Assembly (NCBI GenBank): GCA_017847725.1
Contig: JAGAXW010000005.1
Span: 1-64,000, forward strand
Length of the DNA: 64,000 bases
Reading direction: 5' to 3'
Origin: Prevotella sp.
Lineage (GTDB): Bacteria; Bacteroidota; Bacteroidia; Bacteroidales; Bacteroidaceae
Below, one piece after another: positions 7,425 through 16,520 of this stretch; within the stretch, counting starts at the first letter, position 1; the number at the start of each line of letters is the position of its first letter. A program made the translations under genes and the position numbers. The notes beneath the pieces are model-generated. The model saw only the letters and a program-made list of their open reading frames with translations, searched no databases and had not been told where the DNA came from.

Positions 7425-10400
7425 ATGAAGAAAATCCGCTTTTGGAATCTCATCTTCCTCATGCTCGCAGTACACATGTCTGCCATGGCCGATGATTTGA
7501 TAACGGCCTCGGGTGTCGTCACCGACCAGACGGGCGAGACGATGATAGGCTGTACCGTGCAGATGAAAGGTTCGCAGGTGGGTACCGTGACCGACCTTGA
7601 AGGCAGGTTCAAACTGCAGGTTCCCAAAAATGCGATGCTTAGTTTTTCGTTCATTGGCTATAAAACCCAGGAGCAGAAGGCAGCCGCAGACATGAAGGTG
7701 GTGTTGCAGGACGACTCGCATGTGCTGAACGAAGTGGTGGCCGTGGGTTATGGTACCATGAAGCGCTCAGACATCACAGGCTCCGTTGTATCAGTGAAGG
7801 CCGACGACATGCAGCAGACGTCTGCCAGCACGATGGACCAGATGCTGCAAGGTCGGGCTGCCGGTATGCAGCTGACCTCCAACAGTGGTGCGGCAGGCGG
7901 TTCGACGAGCATCCAGATTCGTGGTATCAACTCGCTCAATGCCTCCAATGAGCCTGTCTATGTCATTGACGGTGCCATTGTCACTTCCGACGCTGGCGCC
8001 AACGTCTACAGCAATCCGCTGGCCGACCTCAACCCCAACGACGTGGAGAGCATTGAGATTCTGAAGGACGCCTCGGCTACCGCCATCTATGGAGCGCAGG
8101 CTGCCAACGGCGTCATCATCGTCAACATGAAGAAAGGTAAGGAGGGCACTGCCCCCAAAATCGGCGTGAAGGCTCAGGTGGGGTGGGACATGCTGCCTCG
8201 CAAGCTCGACGTGATGGACATGCAGCAGTTTGCCGAGTGGGCTCGTGAGGCCAATGCGCTGAAGAGCACGCCCAAGGAGAGCGACATGTTTGCCAATCCT
8301 GCTACCTTAGGAGCAGGTGCCGACTGGCAGGATGCCCTCTTCCGTACCGGACTGCGTCAGGAGTATAACCTCAGCGTGCGTGGCGGTTCGAAGGACATCA
8401 GCTACAGCCTCTCCGGTGGCTATTTCTCGCAGGAGGGCATCACCATCAATAACGATTTCAAGCGACTCACGCTGCGCGGCTCCATCGACGTGAAGGCATA
8501 CAAGTGGCTCGACCTGGGCGCCACGTTCAATATTGGACAGTCGGACCGTAATACGGGTATGGCCTCGTGGGATGTCGTTCCCAATGCGTTGAGTGACACA
8601 CCCAACAATGCCGTACGCCTGCCCGACGGCTCGTGGGCCAAGTCGGGCTTCAACGGCGACACGGACACCTGGCAGCCAAACCCGGTAGCGCTTGCCGAGC
8701 TTACCACGCGTAAAAATAAGGTGGTCAGCAACCGCACAAACGTCTATGTCACCTTGAAGCCTTGGAAGTGGCTGTCATGGAAAAACGAGGGTACCTACGA
8801 CACCAATACGGACAACCTGCGCTATATGCTGCCCGAGTATCAGCTGGGTGAGAATGGCGCTACCCGCGAGTATGCCACCCACCAGACTACCAAGACCTTC
8901 AATCAGTATTGGTCGATCAAGTCGGTGGCTACGGGCAATTGGAAACTGAAGGGTGGACATAAGTTGTCGCTGATGCTCGGAGCCGAAATCAACCACCGCT
9001 ACCGTGACTACCTGTACGGCCAACGACTGGGTGGCTCGAACACCAGTGAGGCTCTTTCAAGCGGTGATGCCACACGTGACGACAATGCCGGCTACACGAC
9101 GACCAAGCGCTACAGCAGTCTCTTCGGGCGCGTTACCTATAATTATAAGGACCGCTATATGTTTACCGGTACCCTGCGCCGCGACGGTTCGTCGCTCTTT
9201 GAGAGAGGCCAGCGCTGGGGCACCTTCCCCTCGGCAGCCCTTGCTTGGCGCGTGTCGGAGGAGGACTTCTGGATGATGATGCAGGAGAAATCGCCTGTTT
9301 TTGCCGCCATCAACTCGCTGAAGTTGCGCGTAGGCTACGGTCTGGTGGGTAATGCCAACCTGACGGAGAGCACCTTTATGGCTAACTTCAGCAACCTGGC
9401 ATCCAACTTCGGTACCAGCTACAAGACGGCCAACATGCCTAACTATGACAAGCTGACATGGGAAAAAACCGACTCGTGGAACATTGGGCTGGACCTCAAC
9501 CTCTTTGACAATCGTATTGAATTTATCTTCGACGCTTTCTGGAAGAAGACACGTGACTTGTTATTGCAGACCGCTGTTCCGGCATTTATGGGAACCTCAA
9601 CGAAGGTGACGGGCAGTGCTGAACCGCAGTGGGCCAACGTGGGCAACATGTCGAACAAGGGTATCGAGATGACGCTCAACGCACATATCCTTAACAAGAA
9701 GAACCTCAAGTGGAAGACGTCGCTGACCTACTCGCTTGTCAGGAATGAGGTGACTAAGCTCAACACTGAGTCGGGATTCATCGACAAGACCCTCGACTAT
9801 GAAGGTTCTGGAGAGACCATCACGCGCACTGCCGTGGGTTATGGCATCAGCCAGTTCTATGGGTTCCAGGTGGCTGGGCGCATCAACTCTGCTGCCGACT
9901 TCCTACGCAACAACGGCGACGGCACCTCTACCGTTGTTGCTGCGACACCCAACTATCGAGTGGGAACCGTGGTGAGCAATGCTTCAGCTAAGGAACTGCT
10001 GACCAGCATCGGTGACCTGCTCTACAAGGACCTTAACGGCGACGGCTATATCGACGACAACGACAAGACGTATCTCGGTAATGGACTGCCCAGCTACACC
10101 TTCGGCTGGAACAACACGTTTACATGGAAAGATTTCTCGCTCTCCGTCTTTATGTATGGCAGTGTGGGAAACAAGGTGTTCAACTGGACTCGCCGCCGCA
10201 TGGACGACCCGTCGCTGACACCAGGCGGAGCAGCATGGAATCACTATCAGCGCGCGGCCAACTATGCCAAGTGGGCTTATGTAGATGGTAATAGCGGCAA
10301 CCTCAACGTGTGGAATGTCTATGTGGCTCCTGGTGCCGAGGCTTCCATCCCCCGTATCGACAACCAGCACAGCAACTATAACAGCCGTGTGAGCGACCGC

Positions 10401-10679
10401 TATGTCGAGGATGCCAGCTACCTGCGCATCAAGAACATCACGCTGAGCTTTAACGTGCCCAAAAAGTTTATCAGAAAATACTACCTGCAGAGCCTGCGCC
10501 TGTCGGCCAACATACAGAATGTATGTACCTTTACCGGCTATACTGGCTACGACCCCGAAGTAGGCTCGCAGAATGGCCAGTATTCCATGACCGGTCAAGG
10601 CATGCTGATGTATGGTGTCGACACCGGTCGCGTGCCCAGTCCGCGCTCTGTCATCTTCGGAATTGAAGCAACCTTCTAA
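7425..10679 (+). CDS. SusC/RagA-family TonB-dependent outer-membrane glycan transporter
   Basis: A 1084-residue outer-membrane importer. Signal peptide (MKKIRFWNLIFLMLAVHMSA), carboxypeptidase-like regulatory domain at about residues 28-105 (GVVTDQTGETMIGCTVQMKG), the SusC signature LNEVVAVGYGTMKRSDITGS, plug domain (IQIRGINSLNASNEPVYVID) and a long beta-barrel ending in IFGIEATF, the terminal aromatic expected of an outer-membrane barrel. It should take up oligosaccharides released at the surface, with TonB/ExbBD supplying energy. The SusD partner follows after 13 nt, so the two form the usual bed-bin pair. Expression is probably driven by the HTCS just upstream. Confidence 0.96.
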   Translation: MKKIRFWNLIFLMLAVHMSAMADDLITASGVVTDQTGETMIGCTVQMKGSQVGTVTDLEGRFKLQVPKNAMLSFSFIGYKTQEQKAAADMKVVLQDDSHVLNEVVAVGYGTMKRSDITGSVVSVKADDMQQTSASTMDQMLQGRAAGMQLTSNSGAAGGSTSIQIRGINSLNASNEPVYVIDGAIVTSDAGANVYSNPLADLNPNDVESIEILKDASATAIYGAQAANGVIIVNMKKGKEGTAPKIGVKAQVGWDMLPRKLDVMDMQQFAEWAREANALKSTPKESDMFANPATLGAGADWQDALFRTGLRQEYNLSVRGGSKDISYSLSGGYFSQEGITINNDFKRLTLRGSIDVKAYKWLDLGATFNIGQSDRNTGMASWDVVPNALSDTPNNAVRLPDGSWAKSGFNGDTDTWQPNPVALAELTTRKNKVVSNRTNVYVTLKPWKWLSWKNEGTYDTNTDNLRYMLPEYQLGENGATREYATHQTTKTFNQYWSIKSVATGNWKLKGGHKLSLMLGAEINHRYRDYLYGQRLGGSNTSEALSSGDATRDDNAGYTTTKRYSSLFGRVTYNYKDRYMFTGTLRRDGSSLFERGQRWGTFPSAALAWRVSEEDFWMMMQEKSPVFAAINSLKLRVGYGLVGNANLTESTFMANFSNLASNFGTSYKTANMPNYDKLTWEKTDSWNIGLDLNLFDNRIEFIFDAFWKKTRDLLLQTAVPAFMGTSTKVTGSAEPQWANVGNMSNKGIEMTLNAHILNKKNLKWKTSLTYSLVRNEVTKLNTESGFIDKTLDYEGSGETITRTAVGYGISQFYGFQVAGRINSAADFLRNNGDGTSTVVAATPNYRVGTVVSNASAKELLTSIGDLLYKDLNGDGYIDDNDKTYLGNGLPSYTFGWNNTFTWKDFSLSVFMYGSVGNKVFNWTRRRMDDPSLTPGGAAWNHYQRAANYAKWAYVDGNSGNLNVWNVYVAPGAEASIPRIDNQHSNYNSRVSDRYVEDASYLRIKNITLSFNVPKKFIRKYYLQSLRLSANIQNVCTFTGYTGYDPEVGSQNGQYSMTGQGMLMYGVDTGRVPSPRSVIFGIEATF

Positions 10680-10692
10680 AAACAGGCAGACT

Positions 10693-12612
10693 ATGAGATG
10701 CAAATTATATAAATACGTATTATGCACGGTCATGGGCAGTATGTCGCTCACGGCCTGCGACGACTATCTGGATACCACCAACGAGCGCATCACACCGGCT
10801 ATCGACGAGCTGACCGATATCAGTGCGCTGCGCGCCACGACGGCCAATCTCTACGCACAGCCGTGGTACTACTTCCATAAGCAGCGCTTCATCATGCTGG
10901 GCGACGCTCGTGCCAACAATATCTACAATTCGAGTTCCAACGTGGGAGAGATGAACGCCCAGATTACCCTCAACGAGGAGAAGCAGACAGCATCATTGCT
11001 CTACTCGTGGGGCAGTCTCTACAATGTGGTAACACAGGCTTCATACGTCATCAACGACTATGTACCCTACTGTATAGAGAATGATATCTGCACCGAGGCC
11101 GAGGCTAACGGCTGTGCCGGTGAGGCCCGTTTTATGCGTGCTTTGGCCTACTGGTATCTGGCTATGTACTGGCACGACGTGCCCATTGTCGACAATCCTG
11201 TCGGTCAGGATCCTATGGCATATGCCAATCGTTTCGAGGATGTCATCCAGTATGCTATCTGTGATGCTGAATATGCTGCCCGCTGGCTACCGACGACACC
11301 CACGGAGAAGGGCCGTGTATCGAACGTCAGTGCCAATGCATTGCTCTCGCGACTCTATATCACAGCGGGAGCCTGGGCCAAGGGTAACCACTTCACTGCC
11401 GACTTCAAGGAACAGACACTCGACAGATACTATGCCGGCGATGCCGACTATACGTCGAGTGCCACCCTCACCGAGTTCTACTATGCCAAGGCTGCTGCCG
11501 CCGCCCGCAAGGCCATCGGCGACGCCTCCAGTGGCGGTTATGGCCTGATGGACGACTATGAGCAGATATTCCGGGTGCAGAATAACAACTGTAAGGAGGT
11601 GCTCTTCGCCATTCAGACGGTGGCATCCAGTACCAGCTATGGTCTGGGCAACGAACTGCAGGGACTGTTCTGCTACGACCGATGCATCACCAAAAACTAT
11701 GGTATGACATACTTCAACTTTGCAAGTTATGACCTCGTGCTACTCTATGCACAGCGCGGCGGCCTGACTCGTACACGCGGCAACATCATGCCGCATGGCA
11801 TGACATACGATTATCTGTATCACGAGCAGGACACCTGTAAGTTCCATAATGGTCACAAGCAGGGCGACCCTTGGACTGTCGACCGTGACTCGTGGAATCC
11901 TGTCGCCGTCAAGAAACAGGTGGTAGGCGGCCCTCTCGGTACCGACAACATCGCCATACAGGGTAATTCCGGATTTTGTACGCCCATGTTGCGACTCAGC
12001 GAGGTGTATCTCAACTTGAGCGAGGCGCTGATGGGACTGTATGGTGAGGAAAATAGCCACCGCGCCAAGGTGCTGGAGAGTGTCAACGCCGTGCGCCGAC
12101 GCGCTTATAAGACAGAAATAGCCAACGGCACTTATCCTGGCGACTACGCCACCGTCAATCTTGACTCGCTACTGTTGGAGCGCCGTATGGAGTTCTTTGC
12201 CGAGGGTCTCTACTGGACCGACATCGTACGTCGTTCGTTTATGGGTGACAGCCACCTGAGACGCATGGTGAATTATCAGAACAACAAACTGGTGGAGCAG
12301 GAGACGGACCCGCTGATGGGCTGCCACCGCCAGCACAACTATGGCTATCGCAAGAATGTCGACCTCACCAAAATGGGTGCTCCCTACTTGAAGGTCAGCG
12401 AGAGCGACGGCAGCTATGTGGTGTTGCAGCCCAGCCATTCGTGTGTACACAGTATTCCCGAGGACAGCTACTGTCATTCACAGGACATGACTACCAGCGA
12501 CAATCTCTGGTCGATGATTTATCCGCCCACGGAGTCGGCCCAGGATGTCAACCTGCTGAAGGCTCCTGTCAGTTACGATTTCAGCAGTATAATTGAGAAG
12601 TTGAAAAATTAA
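10693..12612 (+). CDS. SusD/RagB-family surface glycan-binding lipoprotein
   Basis: A 639-residue lipoprotein that acts as the lid of the SusC transporter and captures oligosaccharide at the surface. The start MRCKLYKYVL was chosen because it gives a lipobox (SMSLTAC) with acidic residues right after the cysteine (CDDYLDT), as in surface-exported Bacteroidetes lipoproteins; upstream in-frame codons overlap the SusC gene. SusD hallmarks include the N-terminal ITPAIDELTDISALRATTAN and the TPR-like helical body (GEARFMRALAYWYLAMYWHD). Near the end RRMEFFAEGLYWTDIVRR is the conserved SusD C-terminal signature. Its ligand is likely a xylan fragment given the GH10/GH98 neighbours. Confidence 0.95.
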   Translation: MRCKLYKYVLCTVMGSMSLTACDDYLDTTNERITPAIDELTDISALRATTANLYAQPWYYFHKQRFIMLGDARANNIYNSSSNVGEMNAQITLNEEKQTASLLYSWGSLYNVVTQASYVINDYVPYCIENDICTEAEANGCAGEARFMRALAYWYLAMYWHDVPIVDNPVGQDPMAYANRFEDVIQYAICDAEYAARWLPTTPTEKGRVSNVSANALLSRLYITAGAWAKGNHFTADFKEQTLDRYYAGDADYTSSATLTEFYYAKAAAAARKAIGDASSGGYGLMDDYEQIFRVQNNNCKEVLFAIQTVASSTSYGLGNELQGLFCYDRCITKNYGMTYFNFASYDLVLLYAQRGGLTRTRGNIMPHGMTYDYLYHEQDTCKFHNGHKQGDPWTVDRDSWNPVAVKKQVVGGPLGTDNIAIQGNSGFCTPMLRLSEVYLNLSEALMGLYGEENSHRAKVLESVNAVRRRAYKTEIANGTYPGDYATVNLDSLLLERRMEFFAEGLYWTDIVRRSFMGDSHLRRMVNYQNNKLVEQETDPLMGCHRQHNYGYRKNVDLTKMGAPYLKVSESDGSYVVLQPSHSCVHSIPEDSYCHSQDMTTSDNLWSMIYPPTESAQDVNLLKAPVSYDFSSIIEKLKN

Positions 12613-12624
12613 ATAATAGCGACT

Positions 12625-13323
12625 ATGATGTACAGAAAGATAGCAAACTTGTCGGTCGTCAGTCTTCTGATGCTCCTGTCGGTGGCATGCAGTGATGACA
12701 AGGAGATGCCGCGTGTCGACGGGGTGTGGTTTAACATGGTGTCACGTCCCATTGAGCAGACAACCTGTGCCTATCCTGGACAGACGCTATGTGTGCGTGG
12801 TAGCGGACTGGGTGGACTGCGCAAGCTGACCGTCAACGGAACGGTCATTAACCTGAACAACATCCTGGTATATGCGTCGGATAACAGCATCACCTTTCAG
12901 GTGCCTGCCGATGTGAAGACTACGGGCGACAACATCCATGTGGTGACCACCAACGGAAAGGTTGACTATCCGTTCATTATCCGTACGGCCGCTGAACAGC
13001 CAACGCTGAGTTACGACTCTAACAGCAGTAGTGTGGTGCCCTTTTCATCGCTGACGCTCGTGCCGGGCAATACGCTCGAAATTAAAGGAAGCAACTTGGA
13101 AGGTGTCAAGGAGGTGTGGCTGCCGTTGGCCTTTGGCGACCGTATCCAGTGCGAACTTGACCCCGAGACGGCCAGTACGGATGAAAAGATATTTGTCAAG
13201 ATTCCCGAAACCGCTCATTTTGCTTCCGGACGCTGTGAGGTGGTGATGGAGAAGTATGACGCCGTGCGTGACATCACGTATATCGACAAGTTGTATTCCA
13301 AGGTGCACGATTTTAAGAACTGA
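12625..13323 (+). CDS. IPT/TIG-domain surface lipoprotein (glycan-binding candidate)
   Basis: A 232-residue lipoprotein, signal ending in LLSVAC followed by SDDKE, an acidic stretch consistent with surface export. It contains two immunoglobulin-like IPT/TIG repeats, visible as PGQTLCVRGSGLGGLRKLTV at about residues 50-70 and PGNTLEIKGSNLEGVKEVWL at about 150-170. In many PULs such proteins occupy the SusE/SusF position, behind SusD, as spacers or surface glycan-binding proteins. It is 12 nt after the SusD gene. A second ATG three bases in could also be the start. It is short and has no obvious glycan-binding C-terminal domain, so direct ligand binding is uncertain. Confidence 0.8.
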   Translation: MMYRKIANLSVVSLLMLLSVACSDDKEMPRVDGVWFNMVSRPIEQTTCAYPGQTLCVRGSGLGGLRKLTVNGTVINLNNILVYASDNSITFQVPADVKTTGDNIHVVTTNGKVDYPFIIRTAAEQPTLSYDSNSSSVVPFSSLTLVPGNTLEIKGSNLEGVKEVWLPLAFGDRIQCELDPETASTDEKIFVKIPETAHFASGRCEVVMEKYDAVRDITYIDKLYSKVHDFKN

Positions 13324-13342
13324 CCCATAAAATGTAAGTGCT

Positions 13343-14788
13343 ATGAAACAGAATTATTTCTCACTGCTTTCATTGTTGACCTGCATGCTCCTGCTTGGCA
13401 GTTGCAGCAAGGATATCAGCGCTCCCACACTACCAGAGGCACAGAGTGACCTCATCCCGCAGGGGGTGGCACTGAGCGGCGACGTGCTCTTTGGCACTTG
13501 GGAAGGGAAAACCATCACCGAGGGCGGTACCAATAGTAATACCTTTGAGCAGTCGTATCGCGTGGAGTTCCAGAGCCTGGAAGATGCCGAGGCTCTCTAT
13601 AGTCATTGGTATGCCGATGCCCGTACCAACGACCGCGACTCCGTATGCGACGTGGTATACGGCTATACATTCGACGGCACCACCGTCGACCTTACGCCAA
13701 AGACTGCCGGACTGAGCAAAATGAAGTTTGTGCACACTGGCGACAACCACCTGCAGTGCTTCGCCATCGAGGGAGACCATATTCAGGAAATATGTACGCT
13801 GACACGCACAAGGGATCCGGAGCCTACCATCACAGAGGTCGACCGCACCCTGCCACAGACAGGAGAGACGGTCATCGTATACGGCCGCAACCTGCAGTTT
13901 GTCGACCGCCTCTATCTGCCTACTACCGGCGGTGAGCGTGAAGTTACCGACTTCACCAAGTCATCGAAGATGATTACGTTCAGCCTCCCTGCCGACAACT
14001 ATAAGGCTGGTTCCGTCCGTGCCCTGTCTGAGGGAGCAGGAGTGAATACCTATTCACCGGCTTATATGTTTTGCAACGATTGTGTCTTTTTTAGCACGTT
14101 TGTCGACGATGAGTTCGCAAACACCATCGGCATGACAGAGACAAAGAAACTGAAGTGCCTTCCCATTGCTGCCGACAACATCCCGGCAGGACATAGCCTT
14201 GACGGGGTATCGGTCATCAACCCAGCACACTTTATCAGTTTCTTTGACAACACCCCCATAGCATGGGAACTCGACGCCGGGACGGACAATTCATGGCAAT
14301 ACCTGCGATTCTCCAACGGCGACAGGTTCCGATATGTGCTCGGCCGGTGCGGCGGATTACTGACGGACGACACTCCCTGCAGTGAGGCTGCCATACAGAT
14401 GGATATCTATGTGTACAGCGATGGGCAACCGCAATGGAACACGGGCTATCTCTCGTATCGCATGAACAAGAATCACAACGGACTGACTGCCTCTGATGTA
14501 GCGCACGTCACCATGTGGGAGAAGGGCGCACCGGCTTCGTTTGCAGACGGCTGGCACACCTTGACCATCCCACTCTCAAAATTTAAATGGACGGGCGACG
14601 AGGATAAGAAAACGCTGGGCGACCTCACCACTTATTTAATTAGTAACAAAGTCCAGGCCATGATCAAGCTGATGAATCACGAACTCAACGACGGTCTGCA
14701 TCCCACAACACGCCTGGAGACATTCCAGTTCAATATTGCTAACATCCGACTGGTACCCTACAAGCTTCCTAACAATACAAAAAAATAA
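13343..14788 (+). CDS. Surface glycan-binding lipoprotein with IPT domain (SGBP-type)
   Basis: A 481-residue lipoprotein (LLLGSC then SKD). An N-terminal region of about 140 residues is followed by an IPT/TIG domain (EPTITEVDRTLPQTGETVIV, about 155-175) and a large C-terminal domain of some 240 residues rich in aromatic residues (WQYLRFSNGDRFRYVLG). This domain order is that of PUL surface glycan-binding proteins, where the Ig-like domains hold the C-terminal binding domain away from the membrane. It sits 19 nt after the other IPT lipoprotein. Xylan is the likely ligand from context; sequence alone does not show it. Confidence 0.8.
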   Translation: MKQNYFSLLSLLTCMLLLGSCSKDISAPTLPEAQSDLIPQGVALSGDVLFGTWEGKTITEGGTNSNTFEQSYRVEFQSLEDAEALYSHWYADARTNDRDSVCDVVYGYTFDGTTVDLTPKTAGLSKMKFVHTGDNHLQCFAIEGDHIQEICTLTRTRDPEPTITEVDRTLPQTGETVIVYGRNLQFVDRLYLPTTGGEREVTDFTKSSKMITFSLPADNYKAGSVRALSEGAGVNTYSPAYMFCNDCVFFSTFVDDEFANTIGMTETKKLKCLPIAADNIPAGHSLDGVSVINPAHFISFFDNTPIAWELDAGTDNSWQYLRFSNGDRFRYVLGRCGGLLTDDTPCSEAAIQMDIYVYSDGQPQWNTGYLSYRMNKNHNGLTASDVAHVTMWEKGAPASFADGWHTLTIPLSKFKWTGDEDKKTLGDLTTYLISNKVQAMIKLMNHELNDGLHPTTRLETFQFNIANIRLVPYKLPNNTKK

Positions 14789-14818
14789 AACTATTTTTAA
14801 CAAAAACTCGATATAACT

Positions 14819-16507
14819 ATGAAGAAAATGTTTTTTGCTGTGGCAGTCCTCGTGGCTTCCATGACGGCAGTGACAAGCTGCTCGTCCGATGAAATGAAAA
14901 GTGAGACTCTTGGACAGAAGGGGAATACCATTTCGTTGACCTCTACCATCCAGACACGTGCCACCAGTGACCCGCAGACTACTCAGATCAGCACCAACGT
15001 CACAGTGGGTGCCTTCGGCGTGGCCAACGACGCCACCATCACCAATGGCGACAACAACCAGTATGCTGTAGAGACTACCGGAACCCTTACCGCCACCAAC
15101 GATATGACATGGCCGACGGAGGGAAGTGTGAACATCTATGCTTATGCACCCTATCAGGCAGGATGGACTTATAACGGCGACAATGCCTTCGCAGTGGCTA
15201 CCGACCAGACTACCGAGGCAGGCTATCTGGCCAGCGACCTGGTTTATGGTACGCCAGCCAGCAATCCCGTTGCCCAAACGGAAGATGCTGTTGCCTTGAG
15301 TTTCAGGCATCAGTTGGCTAAAATCAATATCACCGTCCAGAAAGTGGAAGGTTCTACCCTCGACCTGACCGATGCTTCGGTAAGCATCATCAATACCAAG
15401 GTTGCTACTACGTTGAATCCCTCGACGGGCACCCTCGGCGAGGCTACAGGCAGCGCTGCCGACATCAAGGCTGTTACGGCATTGGGCGAGGCTACCACCG
15501 TTTGCGCCATTATCGTGCCCCAGCAGATTGCAGCCAACACGCAGTTGGTGAAAATCGTGGCAGGCGACAAGACGCTTATCGCCAAGGTTGGTACCGCCAC
15601 CACTTTCGTTGGTGGTAAGGCGTATAACTTCACCGTTAATGTAGGCACCACACCGACACCTGTCACCGAGGTAACCCTAAAACTTGGCTCTACCGCTGTA
15701 GTGGATTGGGGCAGTGAGGACATGGGAGCTGCTACCGGTGATGAGAAGATGGAATATGGTGTAGGTGACTATGTGCTGACTGACGGTACGTTTATTAAGG
15801 CAGCAGACTATGCAACCAATAGCGCCAATGTAGCAGCCATCATTTTCAGTACCACCGTTAGTGAAACAGACGCTAATGCAGGCTATAACGCATATGCTAT
15901 GGCGCTGAAGAGATACAGAGATCGTATGTTCCCAGATTTGGATGCATACAAGACTCAGATTCTGACCTCTGCCGCTACAACCTATTCAGCAGGTTATAAT
16001 GACCTTGATGGCCGAACAAAGACTGCCACCATTCTGGCACATGAGTATTATTCTGCTCTAACAGACGATCAGAAGGCTTCTTTCTTTGCAAACTTCTCAG
16101 CGTTTACTCCTGCCTTTGATGATGCAGCAGCAAGCACAGTAAGTGGCTGGTTTGTTCCAAGTTTTGGTCAGATGGTTCAGATTCTTAATCAGTTTGGCGA
16201 GGCAAATATCACCAGTACGCTCGTTGAGGATAATATCGCAAGTGGATCACCTTTCTATACTTCAGGAAACGATGCTCTTACAACCCTGATCAGCAATCTG
16301 AACGCCAAGGTTTCCGGTATGTTTGCTGTGGGTAACGTGGTATTTGCTACAAGCACGGAGAACGGTGGAAGTGGCCATGTTAATAAATTCTGGTTCGTAC
16401 AGACGGAGGACACCAATAAAACGTGGTCTCTTGGTAAAGGTATGCAGCGTGGAACGACTGGTCGTAATGTCATTCCTGTCGTGGCTGTTAAACTTCCCAC
16501 CGAATAA
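14819..16507 (+). CDS. Fimbrillin-family lipoprotein 1, with extra C-terminal domain
   Basis: A 562-residue lipoprotein (AVTSC then SSDEMKSE). Residues about 40-300 match the fimbrillin (Mfa-like) family: IQTRATSDPQTTQ, the core VNIYAYAPYQAGW, the segment TEAGYLASDLVYG and FRHQLAKINITVQ. Fimbrillins are surface lipoproteins that may polymerise by strand exchange, though many single-gene members have no known pilus. The last 240 residues are a separate domain beginning GVGDYVLTDGTFIKAADY, with ...GWFVPSFGQMVQIL, resembling DUF1566/FGE-like tails. The next gene is a same-length paralogue. Placed between surface glycan-binding proteins and GH98, it may help display or bind glycan; this is inference. 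Confidence 0.85.
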   Translation: MKKMFFAVAVLVASMTAVTSCSSDEMKSETLGQKGNTISLTSTIQTRATSDPQTTQISTNVTVGAFGVANDATITNGDNNQYAVETTGTLTATNDMTWPTEGSVNIYAYAPYQAGWTYNGDNAFAVATDQTTEAGYLASDLVYGTPASNPVAQTEDAVALSFRHQLAKINITVQKVEGSTLDLTDASVSIINTKVATTLNPSTGTLGEATGSAADIKAVTALGEATTVCAIIVPQQIAANTQLVKIVAGDKTLIAKVGTATTFVGGKAYNFTVNVGTTPTPVTEVTLKLGSTAVVDWGSEDMGAATGDEKMEYGVGDYVLTDGTFIKAADYATNSANVAAIIFSTTVSETDANAGYNAYAMALKRYRDRMFPDLDAYKTQILTSAATTYSAGYNDLDGRTKTATILAHEYYSALTDDQKASFFANFSAFTPAFDDAAASTVSGWFVPSFGQMVQILNQFGEANITSTLVEDNIASGSPFYTSGNDALTTLISNLNAKVSGMFAVGNVVFATSTENGGSGHVNKFWFVQTEDTNKTWSLGKGMQRGTTGRNVIPVVAVKLPTE

Positions 16508-16520
16508 AAAGTGATAGGGT